This document shows positions 41,214-49,990 of a DNA stretch of 53,279 bases, one piece after another; positions within the stretch are counted from its first letter, which is position 1; every line of letters begins with the position of its first letter. A program made the translations under genes and the position numbers. The stretch covers positions 1 through 53,279 of the forward strand of contig CALUUN010000009.1 in assembly GCA_944323995.1 (NCBI GenBank), given 5' to 3'. This DNA is from Candidatus Gastranaerophilales bacterium (GTDB lineage: Bacteria; Cyanobacteriota; Vampirovibrionia; Gastranaerophilales; Gastranaerophilaceae). The notes beneath the pieces are model-generated. The model was not told the DNA's origin. It worked only from the letters and a program-made list of their open reading frames with translations, and made no database searches.

Positions 41214-41768
41214 TTAGGCTGTTTGGTCGATTTTTCCGTTTCTGAAATCCCAGTTTACCTTTACCTGCTTTGAAAGGTCTTTTCCGAGAACTTCTCCGAG
41301 AGAATATGACGACATTGATGCGGCGACAAACAGAAGTCCTTTTACAATTGCACTCATTTTTTTGTTAAGCGGAAGTTTTTCGACAATTTTCGGAAGTATT
41401 TTCTTTGCAATACCTTCTCCCGCAAACATTGTCGATAAAGCCGCAACCTCATTTATTGCCGCAGTTGTTTTATCATCCGCCATTGCAACCTTAAGCCCGC
41501 CCGATACACATATCAAAGGGTTAACGTTTTTCGTCGCCCAGTTTACGCCTTTTACCGCATAATTTACCGCTTTGTTTTTATCAGCCCACTTGTTGAATAT
41601 ACTTGCGGTTGCTTCGGCACCTTTTGCAATGGCTTTATTATATTTTGCTACTTCGTTCATTACATTAATACTTTGCGCAGCCGCAACCGGAGCCCTGCCG
41701 ATTTCGCCGTTCTGGGTCTTGTCAACGTTTCTGCATGCAAATATTAATGATGAAACTGCATTTGACAT
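41214..41768 (-). CDS. Hypothetical protein with C-terminal hydrophobic helices
   Basis: This 184-residue protein begins MSNAVSSLIFACRNVDK; a Met four codons earlier is also possible. The middle (about 30-80) is Lys/Ala-rich and helical (AKYNKAIAKGAEATASIFNKWADK), followed by a hydrophobic region with VNPLICVSGGLKVAMADD, and another near the end (AIVKGLLFVAASMSSYSLGEVLG). It may be membrane-associated. I do not recognise the family. Confidence 0.55.
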   Translation of the reverse strand: MSNAVSSLIFACRNVDKTQNGEIGRAPVAAAQSINVMNEVAKYNKAIAKGAEATASIFNKWADKNKAVNYAVKGVNWATKNVNPLICVSGGLKVAMADDKTTAAINEVAALSTMFAGEGIAKKILPKIVEKLPLNKKMSAIVKGLLFVAASMSSYSLGEVLGKDLSKQVKVNWDFRNGKIDQTA

Positions 41769-41855
41769 AATTATACACACCTGACACTATACACATTTAT
41801 ATAAAGTGTTTTTTTAAGTGAAAATTGCGTTTTGTATAAAAATGTTTACATTTGT

Positions 41856-41956
41856 AATAAAAATGAGCCTGTAAATCAGGCTCCATGTTAAAAAATAGGA
41901 GGCGGGTCAAAAATGACCCGTATGAAAAATTTGTTTCACTTGGTCTATAAAGACGT
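41856..41956 (-). ncRNA. Candidate small regulatory RNA with C-rich motif
   Basis: A promoter with extended -10 (TGA-TAGAAT, 41963-41968) and a -35 TTGCAT 17 bp upstream (41986-41991) starts a minus-strand transcript. It holds a perfect 7-bp hairpin (CGGGTCA-TTTT-TGACCCG, 41903-41920), the unpaired CCTCCT (41897-41902), and a terminator hairpin (GAGCCTG-ATTTA-CAGGCTC, 41865-41883) followed by a T-rich run. This layout (two hairpins with a CCUCC loop between) resembles antisense sRNAs that pair with ribosome binding sites. On the plus strand the same AGGAGG could serve a 32-codon ORF (41913-42011), so both options remain open. Confidence 0.45.
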
Positions 41957-42122
41957 GATTACATTCTATCACAAACAATATTTCCATGCAAATAAAAAGA
42001 CTATTTTTTAAGATAAATTAAGCTGTATATCCCTAAATGCCTGTTTAATTTATATTACTTTTGAATATCTTGCACAAATCGCTTTTTTCTTTTATAATTG
42101 AGTAACGAAAAGGAGAATGAAA

Positions 42123-42371
42123 ATGGCACAGCAGTTTAATCCTCAAAACGTTAAGACAAGAACATCGGTTCTGGTTTTTATTAAAGGTTCTGCGGCACCT
42201 TTAGTTTTGTACGTTGAAAATCCTCAGGATTTGTACGCAGAGTTATCGCAGGCAATGAAGTCATCAACGGCGGTTTATATTGAAAAAGAAACCTCAGGCC
42301 CGTTGAAAAAAGTCTGCTTTATCTCAAATCAGATAGCGGCGCTTGCAATGCAAGAGGAGCAATATGTCTAA
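42123..42371 (+). CDS. Small hypothetical protein
   Basis: This 82-residue protein starts at MAQQFNPQNVKTRTSVLVF; AAGGAG lies 8 nt before this ATG, while an earlier ATG two codons upstream would be too close to it. It has an alpha/beta-like pattern (VLVFIKGSAAPLVLYVEN, SSTAVYIEKETSGPLKKVCFI). It overlaps yceD by 8 bp and begins the lipid/ribosome operon. I do not recognise its function; its shape would suit a nucleic-acid or ligand-binding fold, which is only a guess. Confidence 0.6.
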   Translation: MAQQFNPQNVKTRTSVLVFIKGSAAPLVLYVENPQDLYAELSQAMKSSTAVYIEKETSGPLKKVCFISNQIAALAMQEEQYV

Positions 42372-42867
42372 TGTTATCTCCGTCGAAGATCTGGAAAATT
42401 CCAAAAACAAAACAATCACTGTAAAAACAGAAGAAAATATCGACGGTATTAACGCTTTGACTCCGATCAGGGCGGATTTAACGTTCAGGTCGCTGGGTGA
42501 TTTTATAGAAGTCAGCGGGAATGTTAAGGGAATTGTTAAGCTGGAATGCGATTTATGTTTGAAAGAATTTGAATACAAACTTGATTTCGACATAGATGAA
42601 CTTTACGCAAAACACGCTCTGATAGAGGCTCCGGACGAATCGGGACAGGAATTTGAAATCAAAGACGGACAGTTTGTTACCGATTTGAACGGCTCAGATG
42701 AGATTGATATTTATGACTTATTGTATCAATCTGTAATATTAAATTTACCAAATAAGAAAGTTTGTGGTATAAATTGTAATGGAGAGGATAAATTTTCTAA
42801 AGAAGAAGAAATGTCCGATCCGAGAATGGATGTCTTCAAAAATATCAAAATTGAAGATAATAAGTAG
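42364..42867 (+). CDS. yceD: YceD/DUF177 family protein
   Basis: This 167-residue protein has the DUF177 pattern: VKLECDLCLKEFEY (the conserved C-x2-C), then a region ending in YDLLYQSVILNLPNKKVC, and NCNGEDKFSKEE. YceD is linked to ribosome/rRNA maturation and is commonly encoded just before rpmF, as here. GAGGAG precedes the ATG; I used the ATG that follows it rather than one seven codons earlier. Confidence 0.88.
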   Translation: MSNVISVEDLENSKNKTITVKTEENIDGINALTPIRADLTFRSLGDFIEVSGNVKGIVKLECDLCLKEFEYKLDFDIDELYAKHALIEAPDESGQEFEIKDGQFVTDLNGSDEIDIYDLLYQSVILNLPNKKVCGINCNGEDKFSKEEEMSDPRMDVFKNIKIEDNK

Positions 42868-42903
42868 AAATATAAGTAGTAAAAATAAAAAAAGGAAAGA
42901 AAA

Positions 42904-43269
42904 ATGGCAGTACCAAAGAAAAGAACAGGACATTCCGCACAGGGACACAGAAGAAGCAATTGGAAAGCTACCAAACCGGAAACTACCAAATGCCCGAATT
43001 GCGGTGAAACAAAATTAGCACATACAGTTTGTACGGCATGCGGCTACTACAAAGGAAAAGCCGTAAGTATTAAATCACCCGATTACGTAGAAACTGTTGT
43101 CGAAAAGAAAAAACCTGCTAAAAAAGCATCAAAAAAAGCAGTAAAAGAAGAAACTAAAGCTGAAGAAAAAGTTTTGGAAGCTGAAGAAACAAAAGTTGTC
43201 GAAGCTGAAGAAGCAAAAGCTGAAGTTGTCGATGAAGAAAAAGTAATCGAAGAAAAAGAATCTGAGTAG
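42904..43269 (+). CDS. rpmF: 50S ribosomal protein L32 with long acidic C-terminal extension
   Basis: The first 57 residues are L32 (MAVPKKRTGHSAQGHRRSNW, zinc cysteines C30, C33, C43 and C46). A further 64-residue tail is unusual: a Lys-rich part (VEKKKPAKKASKKAVKEE) then repeated Glu/Val/Ala-rich units (EETKVVEAEEAKAEVVDEE). Most L32 proteins end near residue 60. The gene follows yceD and precedes plsX as usual. GGAAAG is upstream of the ATG. Confidence 0.92.
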   Translation: MAVPKKRTGHSAQGHRRSNWKATKPETTKCPNCGETKLAHTVCTACGYYKGKAVSIKSPDYVETVVEKKKPAKKASKKAVKEETKAEEKVLEAEETKVVEAEEAKAEVVDEEKVIEEKESE

Positions 43270-43270
43270 A

Positions 43271-43299
43271 GAATATTCCCTGATATTCAGGGAATATTC
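43271..43299. promoter_or_regulatory. 29-bp perfect palindrome between rpmF and plsX
   Basis: GAATATTCCCTGA and TCAGGGAATATTC flank a 3-bp TAT spacer, a perfect inverted repeat. There is no T run after it, so it is not a simple terminator. It sits 2 bp after the rpmF stop and 27 bp before the plsX ATG. It may be an operator (lipid-synthesis regulators act on plsX operons in other bacteria) or an RNA hairpin for mRNA processing. Confidence 0.5.
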
Positions 43300-43325
43300 C
43301 GGGAGTAGAACTTAGGAGAGGGAAA

Positions 43326-44381
43326 ATGACAAGAATAGCTATAGATGCAATGGGCGGTGATCATGCTCCGCAAGAGATTGTAGCCGGTGCTGTATGGGCG
43401 GCACAGGAATACGGTGTGGCACTTGAATTGGTCGGCAAGCAAGATCGCATTGAGCAAGAGCTTGACAAAATTTCCCACGAAGGCTTTTATTCGGATTGCG
43501 GAAAAGCCGGCAAACAGCATCGTATAAAAATTGACACTTCTAAGTTGGATATAAAAATTACCCACGCGTCAGAAATTATAGAAATGGGTGAAGCTCCGGG
43601 ACAGGCTATCAGAAAGAAGAAAAAATCTTCCATAGTTCTTGCCGTGGACGCAGTTGCTGCAGGAAGCTCCGATGCCGTTGTGGCTGCAGGTTCTACCGGA
43701 GCTGCCATGGCGTCAAGTCTTTTCGGACTCGGAAGAATCCCGGGTATTGACAGGCCTGCAATTGCAGTTACGCTGCCGACAATTAAAAGACCTATTGTTG
43801 TTATTGATGCCGGTGCTAACAGTAATTGTACCCCTGAAATGCTTTATCAGTTTGCGGTTATGGGCGCAACTTTTTCAAAAAACGTTCTCGGTATTGAACA
43901 CCCGCGTGTCGGAGTTTTGAATATCGGTGAAGAAGCCGGCAAGGGTAATGAGCTTGCCCAGCATACATATAAGCTGCTTGAAGAACATCAGGAAAAATTA
44001 AATTTTGTCGGAAACATTGAAGGCAAAGAAATATTCCTGAGCGTTTGTGATGTTGTTGTTTGTGACGGTTTTGTCGGAAATGTTGCATTAAAAGTTACCG
44101 AAGGCACATCTCAGATGCTTTTCAGAATGCTTAAGCAGGAATTCAAAGCTGATTTTCTGGGCAAAGTTATCGGGCTTCTTGCAAAACCGTTTATGAAGAG
44201 AATTTACACAAAAATAAACTACGAAGAATTCGGCGGAGCACTTCTTCTCGGAGTAAAAGGCATTACGGTTATTTCTCACGGAAGAAGTAAAGCCTACGCT
44301 ATTAAAAATGCCGTCAGAGTTGCTAAAGAAGCTGTTGAAACCGGCGTAAACGAAAAAATTGCTAAGTTTTATGAGGAATAA
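43326..44381 (+). CDS. plsX: Phosphate acyltransferase PlsX
   Basis: PlsX makes acyl phosphate from acyl-ACP for phospholipid synthesis. The 351-residue protein has the family start TRIAIDAMGGDHAPQEIVAG, AGSSDAVVAAGSTGAAMA, GVLNIGEEAGKGNELA and CDGFVGNVALKVTEG. It is of normal length. The ATG follows AGGAGAGGG. It is followed by fabH after 3 bp. Confidence 0.96.
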   Translation: MTRIAIDAMGGDHAPQEIVAGAVWAAQEYGVALELVGKQDRIEQELDKISHEGFYSDCGKAGKQHRIKIDTSKLDIKITHASEIIEMGEAPGQAIRKKKKSSIVLAVDAVAAGSSDAVVAAGSTGAAMASSLFGLGRIPGIDRPAIAVTLPTIKRPIVVIDAGANSNCTPEMLYQFAVMGATFSKNVLGIEHPRVGVLNIGEEAGKGNELAQHTYKLLEEHQEKLNFVGNIEGKEIFLSVCDVVVCDGFVGNVALKVTEGTSQMLFRMLKQEFKADFLGKVIGLLAKPFMKRIYTKINYEEFGGALLLGVKGITVISHGRSKAYAIKNAVRVAKEAVETGVNEKIAKFYEE

Positions 44382-44384
44382 ATA

Positions 44385-45401
44385 ATGACAAATAATTATA
44401 TACCCGTCAGAATTGCTGGCGTAGGATACAGTTTACCGGAAGCGGTTATTACGAACGACGATTTGACAAAATTGTATGAAACATCGGACGAATGGATTTA
44501 TTCACGAACAGGAATAAAAGAAAGACGTCTGGTTTCCGGTGATGAAGACGCTATTGATTTAGGACTTGAAGCTGCCAAAAAAGCGCTCGACAAATCCGGT
44601 ATAAAACCTGAAGAGTTGGATTTGATTATTGCAGCGTCGTCTGCACCTCCGCAGCTTTACCCTGCAATTGCATGCCATATTCAATCAAGATTGGGTATTG
44701 AAACCGATATTCCGGCGTTTGATATCACGGCAGCATGCTCGGGGCTTATTTACGGAATGCAGGTTGCAAAAGGTTTTATTAATTCAGGTATTTATAAAAA
44801 TGTTCTGATTGTTGCAACGGACAACAATTCAAGATATCTGGACTGGTCTGACAGAGGAACATCAATTCTTTTCGGCGACGGTGCGGGTGCAATGGTTATG
44901 ACCGCGTCTGACGACGGACTGGATGATATTCTTTCAATTGATATTAAAGCAAAAGGTTCAATCGGTGAACTCATTTATAAAGACAATGTCGGCCAAAATT
45001 GTCCGCTTGTTGCTCCGTGTACTGAAAAAGACGGTTTTATTCATATGAACGGAAAAGAAGTTTACAAATTTGTTGTAAAAATTCTTCCGCCTTATATTGA
45101 AGAAATTATTGAAAAATCAGGACTTAAAGCAGAGGAAGTTGATTATCTGATACCTCATCAGGCAAATTTGAGAATAATTCAGGCTGTTCAGGAAAGACTG
45201 GGATATTCAGATGATAAAGTTATCACAAATATTAAATACTACGGCAATACATCGGCTGCATCGGTTCCCATAGCGCTTGCAGAAGGCGTCGAAAAGGGGA
45301 ACGTAATACTCGGCAGAGATAAAACAGCTATCCTGTGCGGATTCGGTGCCGGTATGACCTGGGGCGCAGCTATTGTAAGACTTCGTGAAGGTATTTGTTA
45401 G
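44385..45401 (+). CDS. fabH: Beta-ketoacyl-ACP synthase III
   Basis: FabH starts fatty acid synthesis by condensing acetyl-CoA with malonyl-ACP. The 338-residue protein has the triad Cys118 (TAACSG), His258 (PHQANLRI) and Asn288 (GNTSAAS), and RTGIKERRLV near the N-terminus. The gene follows plsX, a common order. The terminator at 45425 ends the operon. Confidence 0.97.
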   Translation: MTNNYIPVRIAGVGYSLPEAVITNDDLTKLYETSDEWIYSRTGIKERRLVSGDEDAIDLGLEAAKKALDKSGIKPEELDLIIAASSAPPQLYPAIACHIQSRLGIETDIPAFDITAACSGLIYGMQVAKGFINSGIYKNVLIVATDNNSRYLDWSDRGTSILFGDGAGAMVMTASDDGLDDILSIDIKAKGSIGELIYKDNVGQNCPLVAPCTEKDGFIHMNGKEVYKFVVKILPPYIEEIIEKSGLKAEEVDYLIPHQANLRIIQAVQERLGYSDDKVITNIKYYGNTSAASVPIALAEGVEKGNVILGRDKTAILCGFGAGMTWGAAIVRLREGIC

Positions 45402-45424
45402 TTTTATTAAAAAAAAGAATTTAA

Positions 45425-45450
45425 AAAAAGCACCCGAAAGGGTGCTTTTT
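45425..45450. terminator. Bidirectional terminator after fabH
   Basis: AAAAAGCACCC and GGGTGCTTTTT pair around GAAA. It separates fabH from the convergent PpiC-type gene. Confidence 0.9.
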
Positions 45451-45467
45451 CTTATTTAATCAGCTTT

Positions 45468-46610
45468 TTACTTTTTATCTGCGGGTGCTTCTGTTTTAGT
45501 TTTAGCACTTTCCACCTGCTGTTTAACTTCTTTTTGCAATTTGTCTTGAATTGTCTTAGGATCGTATTCTGAATTTACGTATTCAATTTTAGCGTTTTTC
45601 TTCAAGGATTCAGTCAAATCATCAAGAAGTTTAAGTTGTTTTTGATTTGTCAGGTAATTTTTGATATCCGCTTTTGCTTTTTCAAACGGCTGCTGGCCGG
45701 CTTCCATTCTGTCTGTTACAAGAATAATGTGGTAGCCGAACTGCGATTTAACAACAGGTGACACTGTGTTCGGACGCTGTGCAAATGCTGCTTTTGAAAA
45801 TTCCGGAACCATTTCTTCTTTTGCAAAGAAACCTAAATCTCCGCCTTTGACCGCTGTTGTTGTATCGTCTGAATTTTCTTTTGCAAGTCTTGCAAAACTG
45901 TCTATATCATTTTTTACTTCGTTATAAAGTTTGTCGGCTTTTGCTTTTCTTGCGTTAAGTTCTTCGTTTACCTTTGCGTTAATTTCATTTACTGCAAGGT
46001 CTTTGTTTGCAGCATCGGATCTGATAATTTCTTCAATTTCATCAGGGTCTGCCGCAATCAAAATGTGAGAAGCTCTGACTTTTTCCGGATATTTGAATCT
46101 GTCAATGTTATCTTTGTAAAATTTCTGTGCTTCCGCGTCAGATACATCGCTGCTGCCTAATTGTTCGGCAAGTTTTTTCATTTTAACTTCTTCTTCCAAA
46201 TCTTTTTTGAATTGGGAAGCTGTCATGCCGTTTTGTTTCAAAATCAAATCAAGCTGTTCTTTTGAACCTACTTTGTCAATAATTTCTTTTACGGCCTGAT
46301 TTACATCGTCTTTTGTAACTTTGATACCGCGTTTTGCCAGTTCTTCGTCAAGAAGTGCTTTGATAATTAATTCATTAGTTACTCTCTCTTTAATCATTAA
46401 ATACATAAATCCGTTCGGATTTTCTTTGATTTTAATACCCATTCTGGCAAAAACCGAGTTGTCGGCCTGTTTGTCAAAGGCTTTATCAAACTGTGCCTGT
46501 GTAATTACTTTGTCGTTAACTTTAATAATTGCCTGCTGTGATTTCAGACCGCAGCCTGCAAACAACACGGCTGAAATCGCAAGTGTTGTCAGTAATTTTT
46601 TTCCCTTCAT
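45468..46610 (-). CDS. PpiC-type peptidyl-prolyl isomerase lipoprotein (SurA/PrsA-like)
   Basis: This 380-residue lipoprotein has a lipobox (AVLFAGC, Cys20). The N-terminal SurA-like helical domain (about 25-155) has VNDKVITQAQFDKAF, and a parvulin domain (about 178-310) has VRASHILIAADP, GGDLGFFAKEEMVPEFSKAAF and SQFGYHIILV. The tail is Lys/Gln-rich. A long insertion (190-245) lies within the parvulin domain. It should fold exported proteins at the inner membrane. GGAG is 8 nt before the ATG. Confidence 0.92.
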   Translation of the reverse strand: MKGKKLLTTLAISAVLFAGCGLKSQQAIIKVNDKVITQAQFDKAFDKQADNSVFARMGIKIKENPNGFMYLMIKERVTNELIIKALLDEELAKRGIKVTKDDVNQAVKEIIDKVGSKEQLDLILKQNGMTASQFKKDLEEEVKMKKLAEQLGSSDVSDAEAQKFYKDNIDRFKYPEKVRASHILIAADPDEIEEIIRSDAANKDLAVNEINAKVNEELNARKAKADKLYNEVKNDIDSFARLAKENSDDTTTAVKGGDLGFFAKEEMVPEFSKAAFAQRPNTVSPVVKSQFGYHIILVTDRMEAGQQPFEKAKADIKNYLTNQKQLKLLDDLTESLKKNAKIEYVNSEYDPKTIQDKLQKEVKQQVESAKTKTEAPADKK

Positions 46611-46627
46611 ATAATGTCTCTCCTTAT

Positions 46628-49600
46628 TTAATATTCATGACTGACTTTATACATATAATAAAACAAATCGGTCAAAATGTTAAATACTTCATCAAAGTTC
46701 ATATATGAATTATTTAACAAAATTATTGAATTACCTTCTAAGCAAGACTTTGGAGCGATAGTGAATTTGATTTTTTTAAGAATATTCCCCGGCAAAGCTC
46801 TTTGTATAAGGTTCCATTCGGGCTGTGTATAGGGAGTATAAATTCTTATATTTTCGGGAGTTTCACGGATTAAAGATATTTTCACGTCAGTAGCCGCAAG
46901 TCTTATTTTGATAAGTTTTATTAAATTTTCAACGCTTTCGGGAGGTTTGGCAAATCGGTCTTTCCATTCCTCAGTTATATAATCCAATTCAAGTCTGGAT
47001 TTTACATCCGCCAGACGTTTGTATTCTATCATCTTTTGTTCGGCGGAACCGACCCAGTCATCCGGAATAAACGCGGTGACGTTAATATCGACAATAGCGG
47101 GTTCTGTTTTTTCAACGTGTTCGCCTTGAAGTTCTTTTACGGTTTCTTCAAGGAGCTGACAGTATGTATCAAATCCGACATTAATCATGTGCCCGTGCTG
47201 CTTTGTTCCGAGGATATTTCCGACGCCGCGGATTTCAACATCTCTCAGGGCTATCTGGTAACCGCTTCCGAGCGTTGTAAATTCTTTGATTGCCTTTAAC
47301 CTGTGGACGGCATCTTTTGAAAGTTCTTTACTTTTCCGGTAAAAACAGTAACAGTATGCCTGTCTTTGCGAACGTCCGACGCGGCCTCTCAATTGATACA
47401 GCTGTGCAAGCCCGAATCTGTCGGCATCATGAATAATCATTGTGTTTGCGTTCGGGATGTCAATACCGTTTTCAATAATTGTTGTTGCCAGAAGAACATC
47501 GTATTCATGGTTTGCAAAAGCTATTATGACTTCTTCAAGCTGTTTTTCGTCCATCCGGCCGTGGCCGACTGCAATTCTTGCGTTGGGAACAAGTTTTTGA
47601 AGATGGTATTTAAACTCTTCAATTGTTTCTACGCGGTTGTAGAGATAAAAAACCTGACCTTCGCGGTCGAGTTCATGGATTATGGCGTTTTTGACCATAT
47701 TTTCATTCCATTCACCGACATAGGTTTTAATCGGAAGTCTGTTTTTCGGGGGAGTATTGATTACGGACATATCTTTAATCCCGGAAAGCGACATATAAAG
47801 AGTTCTCGGAATAGGGGTTGCGGACATTGTAATTATGTCGATATTTTCACGTAACTGTTTAAGTTTTTCTTTATGTCTTACGCCGAATCTGTGTTCCTCA
47901 TCAATTACCAGAAGCCCGAGATCTTTGAACACAATTCCGTCCTGCAAAAGTCTGTGGGTGCCGATTACAACATCACACGTACCTGCTGCAAGATTTTTTA
48001 TTGTTTGTTTTTGTTCTTTTTGACTTCTAAAGCGTGACATCAATTCCACCTGAACTCCGAAGGGCTTAAATCGTTCGGAAATTGTTTGAAAATGCTGCAG
48101 TGCAAGAATTGTTGTCGGAACAACAACCGCTGCCTGCTTGCCGGAGGTTACCGCTTTAAAAATCGCCCGCATTGCAACTTCTGTTTTGCCGAACCCGACG
48201 TCGCCGCAGATAAGTCTGTCCATAGGCTGATCGCTTTCCATATCGGCTTTGACTTCATTTATTGCACGCATTTGATCAGGTGTTTCCACAAACTCAAATG
48301 CCTCTTCCATTTCGACCTGCCAGGTTGTATCTTGAAGGAACTGAATACCCTTTTGCATTTTTCGTTTTGCATAAAGCCTCAAAAGGTCATACGCAACCGC
48401 TTCGACTTCTTTTTTAACGCGTGATTTTGTATTTTCCCAATCTTTGCCGCCCATTCTGGAAAGTTTTGGTTTAATATTGCCTGAGCCGCGGTATCTTACG
48501 AGCATATTTATTTGTTCGGCCGGAATATGGAGCCTGTCTTTTGCGGCGTATTCAATTGTCAGGTAATCTTTCAGCTGGCCGTCGATTTCCTGCTGGGTAA
48601 GGCCTCTGTAAATCCCGACACCGTGGATTGTATGGACTACGTATTCACCTTCCTGAATATCGTTAATATTTTCGATATATTCGGGTTTTTCTTTATAATA
48701 CGTGCGTTTTGAGGCGGTAATTTCTTTTGAGCGTTTGTTAAAAAGCTCGCGGTCTGTCATTACGATTGTTTTGCAATCTTCAAGAATTGAGCCCTGACAG
48801 GCGAGGCTTTCGGTATATTCGATATTGAAAATTTCACGTTCCGAAAGGATTTGTTTGACGCGTTCAGGGTAATCGGTTGCGATAATTATTTTGTAACCGC
48901 TTTCGTTAAATTCATCAGAGCGTTCTTTTATAAAATCGGCAATTGAATCAAGGTTAGCCTCAAAATTTTGCAGCGGCTGTGCGTTAAATTCAATAATATC
49001 ATCCATCTCGCCGTCAATGAAATTATTCAGACCGATTTTTACAAAATAGGATGTTTTTCTTAAAAAATCGTCAAAATCAAAGTGGTTTTTATCTTTTAAC
49101 GGTTTTAAAAGTTCCAGTTTTAAATTTTCATCCAGCTGTTTTTGCAGATTATCTGACACAAATTCATATTTTGAATAGATTTCTGATGTTTCGTCAAATA
49201 TAATAATATAGTCTTTAAAATAATCAAGAACTCCGACGAGCCTGTCGTTGAAATAACTTTGATAAACCTCTATCCCTTCAAAATACCCTTCATCTTCCGG
49301 ATTAAGCCGGGGGCTGTTTTCGTCAAGTACGAATTTATATACCGGAAGGATTTCGGTTTCTTTTGTCTTTTCAATTGATTTTTGGGTTTCGTTGTTAAAA
49401 TATCTTATGTCAACGACTTCATCGCCCCACAACTCAATTCTGACGGGGTTGTCGTTCAAAGAAAAAATATCCGCGATATCGCCTCTTATACTGAATTCAC
49501 CGGCGTCACTCACCATAGTTGCGCGCTTGTAGCCGAGGTTTACAAGTTTTTGGCTGAGTGCTTTTAAATCCAGTTCATCTCCGACTTTTATTTTAAACCC

Positions 49601-49990
49601 GTATTTTTCAAAAAAATCTTCATCGGGGAACTTTTCAAGAAGCGTTTTTACGGGGCAAATAACAAGATCGGGTTTTGAGCGCAGAATTTTTACCTGCTCA
49701 AAATATTCATAAAGGTTTGGCGAAACTCCCTCGTACATTGAAATATTTTGAAAAGGAAGCAGAGCCGCATTAATATCAAACCCTTTTTTAAAATCATTCT
49801 GGAATTTCAGGGCGCTTTGTTCGGTTGAGGTTACGAGGAGGATTTTCTTTTTTGAATATTCTCTTGCGTTTTTGACAAGCAGAAGCCTCAAAAGGGATGT
49901 CAGACCGGTTACGGCAAAAGACCATGATTTTTTGACATAATCTCTGTACTCTAAAAAATTTTCACTTGATAAACAATCTATATTAAGCAT
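46628..49990 (-). CDS. mfd: Transcription-repair coupling factor Mfd
   Basis: Mfd removes stalled RNA polymerase and recruits UvrA. The 1120-residue protein has the UvrB-like N-terminus, the CarD-like RNA polymerase interaction domain (EYVVHTIHGVGIYRGL), RecG-like helicase domains with Walker A GDVGFGKTEVA and Walker B VIDEEHRFGV, ATPIPRTLYMSLSGI, and the C-terminal TRCF domain. It abuts the RWYD-repeat gene (one-base overlap), so translation may be coupled. There is no clear Shine-Dalgarno sequence. Confidence 0.97.
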   Translation of the reverse strand: MLNIDCLSSENFLEYRDYVKKSWSFAVTGLTSLLRLLLVKNAREYSKKKILLVTSTEQSALKFQNDFKKGFDINAALLPFQNISMYEGVSPNLYEYFEQVKILRSKPDLVICPVKTLLEKFPDEDFFEKYGFKIKVGDELDLKALSQKLVNLGYKRATMVSDAGEFSIRGDIADIFSLNDNPVRIELWGDEVVDIRYFNNETQKSIEKTKETEILPVYKFVLDENSPRLNPEDEGYFEGIEVYQSYFNDRLVGVLDYFKDYIIIFDETSEIYSKYEFVSDNLQKQLDENLKLELLKPLKDKNHFDFDDFLRKTSYFVKIGLNNFIDGEMDDIIEFNAQPLQNFEANLDSIADFIKERSDEFNESGYKIIIATDYPERVKQILSEREIFNIEYTESLACQGSILEDCKTIVMTDRELFNKRSKEITASKRTYYKEKPEYIENINDIQEGEYVVHTIHGVGIYRGLTQQEIDGQLKDYLTIEYAAKDRLHIPAEQINMLVRYRGSGNIKPKLSRMGGKDWENTKSRVKKEVEAVAYDLLRLYAKRKMQKGIQFLQDTTWQVEMEEAFEFVETPDQMRAINEVKADMESDQPMDRLICGDVGFGKTEVAMRAIFKAVTSGKQAAVVVPTTILALQHFQTISERFKPFGVQVELMSRFRSQKEQKQTIKNLAAGTCDVVIGTHRLLQDGIVFKDLGLLVIDEEHRFGVRHKEKLKQLRENIDIITMSATPIPRTLYMSLSGIKDMSVINTPPKNRLPIKTYVGEWNENMVKNAIIHELDREGQVFYLYNRVETIEEFKYHLQKLVPNARIAVGHGRMDEKQLEEVIIAFANHEYDVLLATTIIENGIDIPNANTMIIHDADRFGLAQLYQLRGRVGRSQRQAYCYCFYRKSKELSKDAVHRLKAIKEFTTLGSGYQIALRDVEIRGVGNILGTKQHGHMINVGFDTYCQLLEETVKELQGEHVEKTEPAIVDINVTAFIPDDWVGSAEQKMIEYKRLADVKSRLELDYITEEWKDRFAKPPESVENLIKLIKIRLAATDVKISLIRETPENIRIYTPYTQPEWNLIQRALPGNILKKIKFTIAPKSCLEGNSIILLNNSYMNFDEVFNILTDLFYYMYKVSHEY

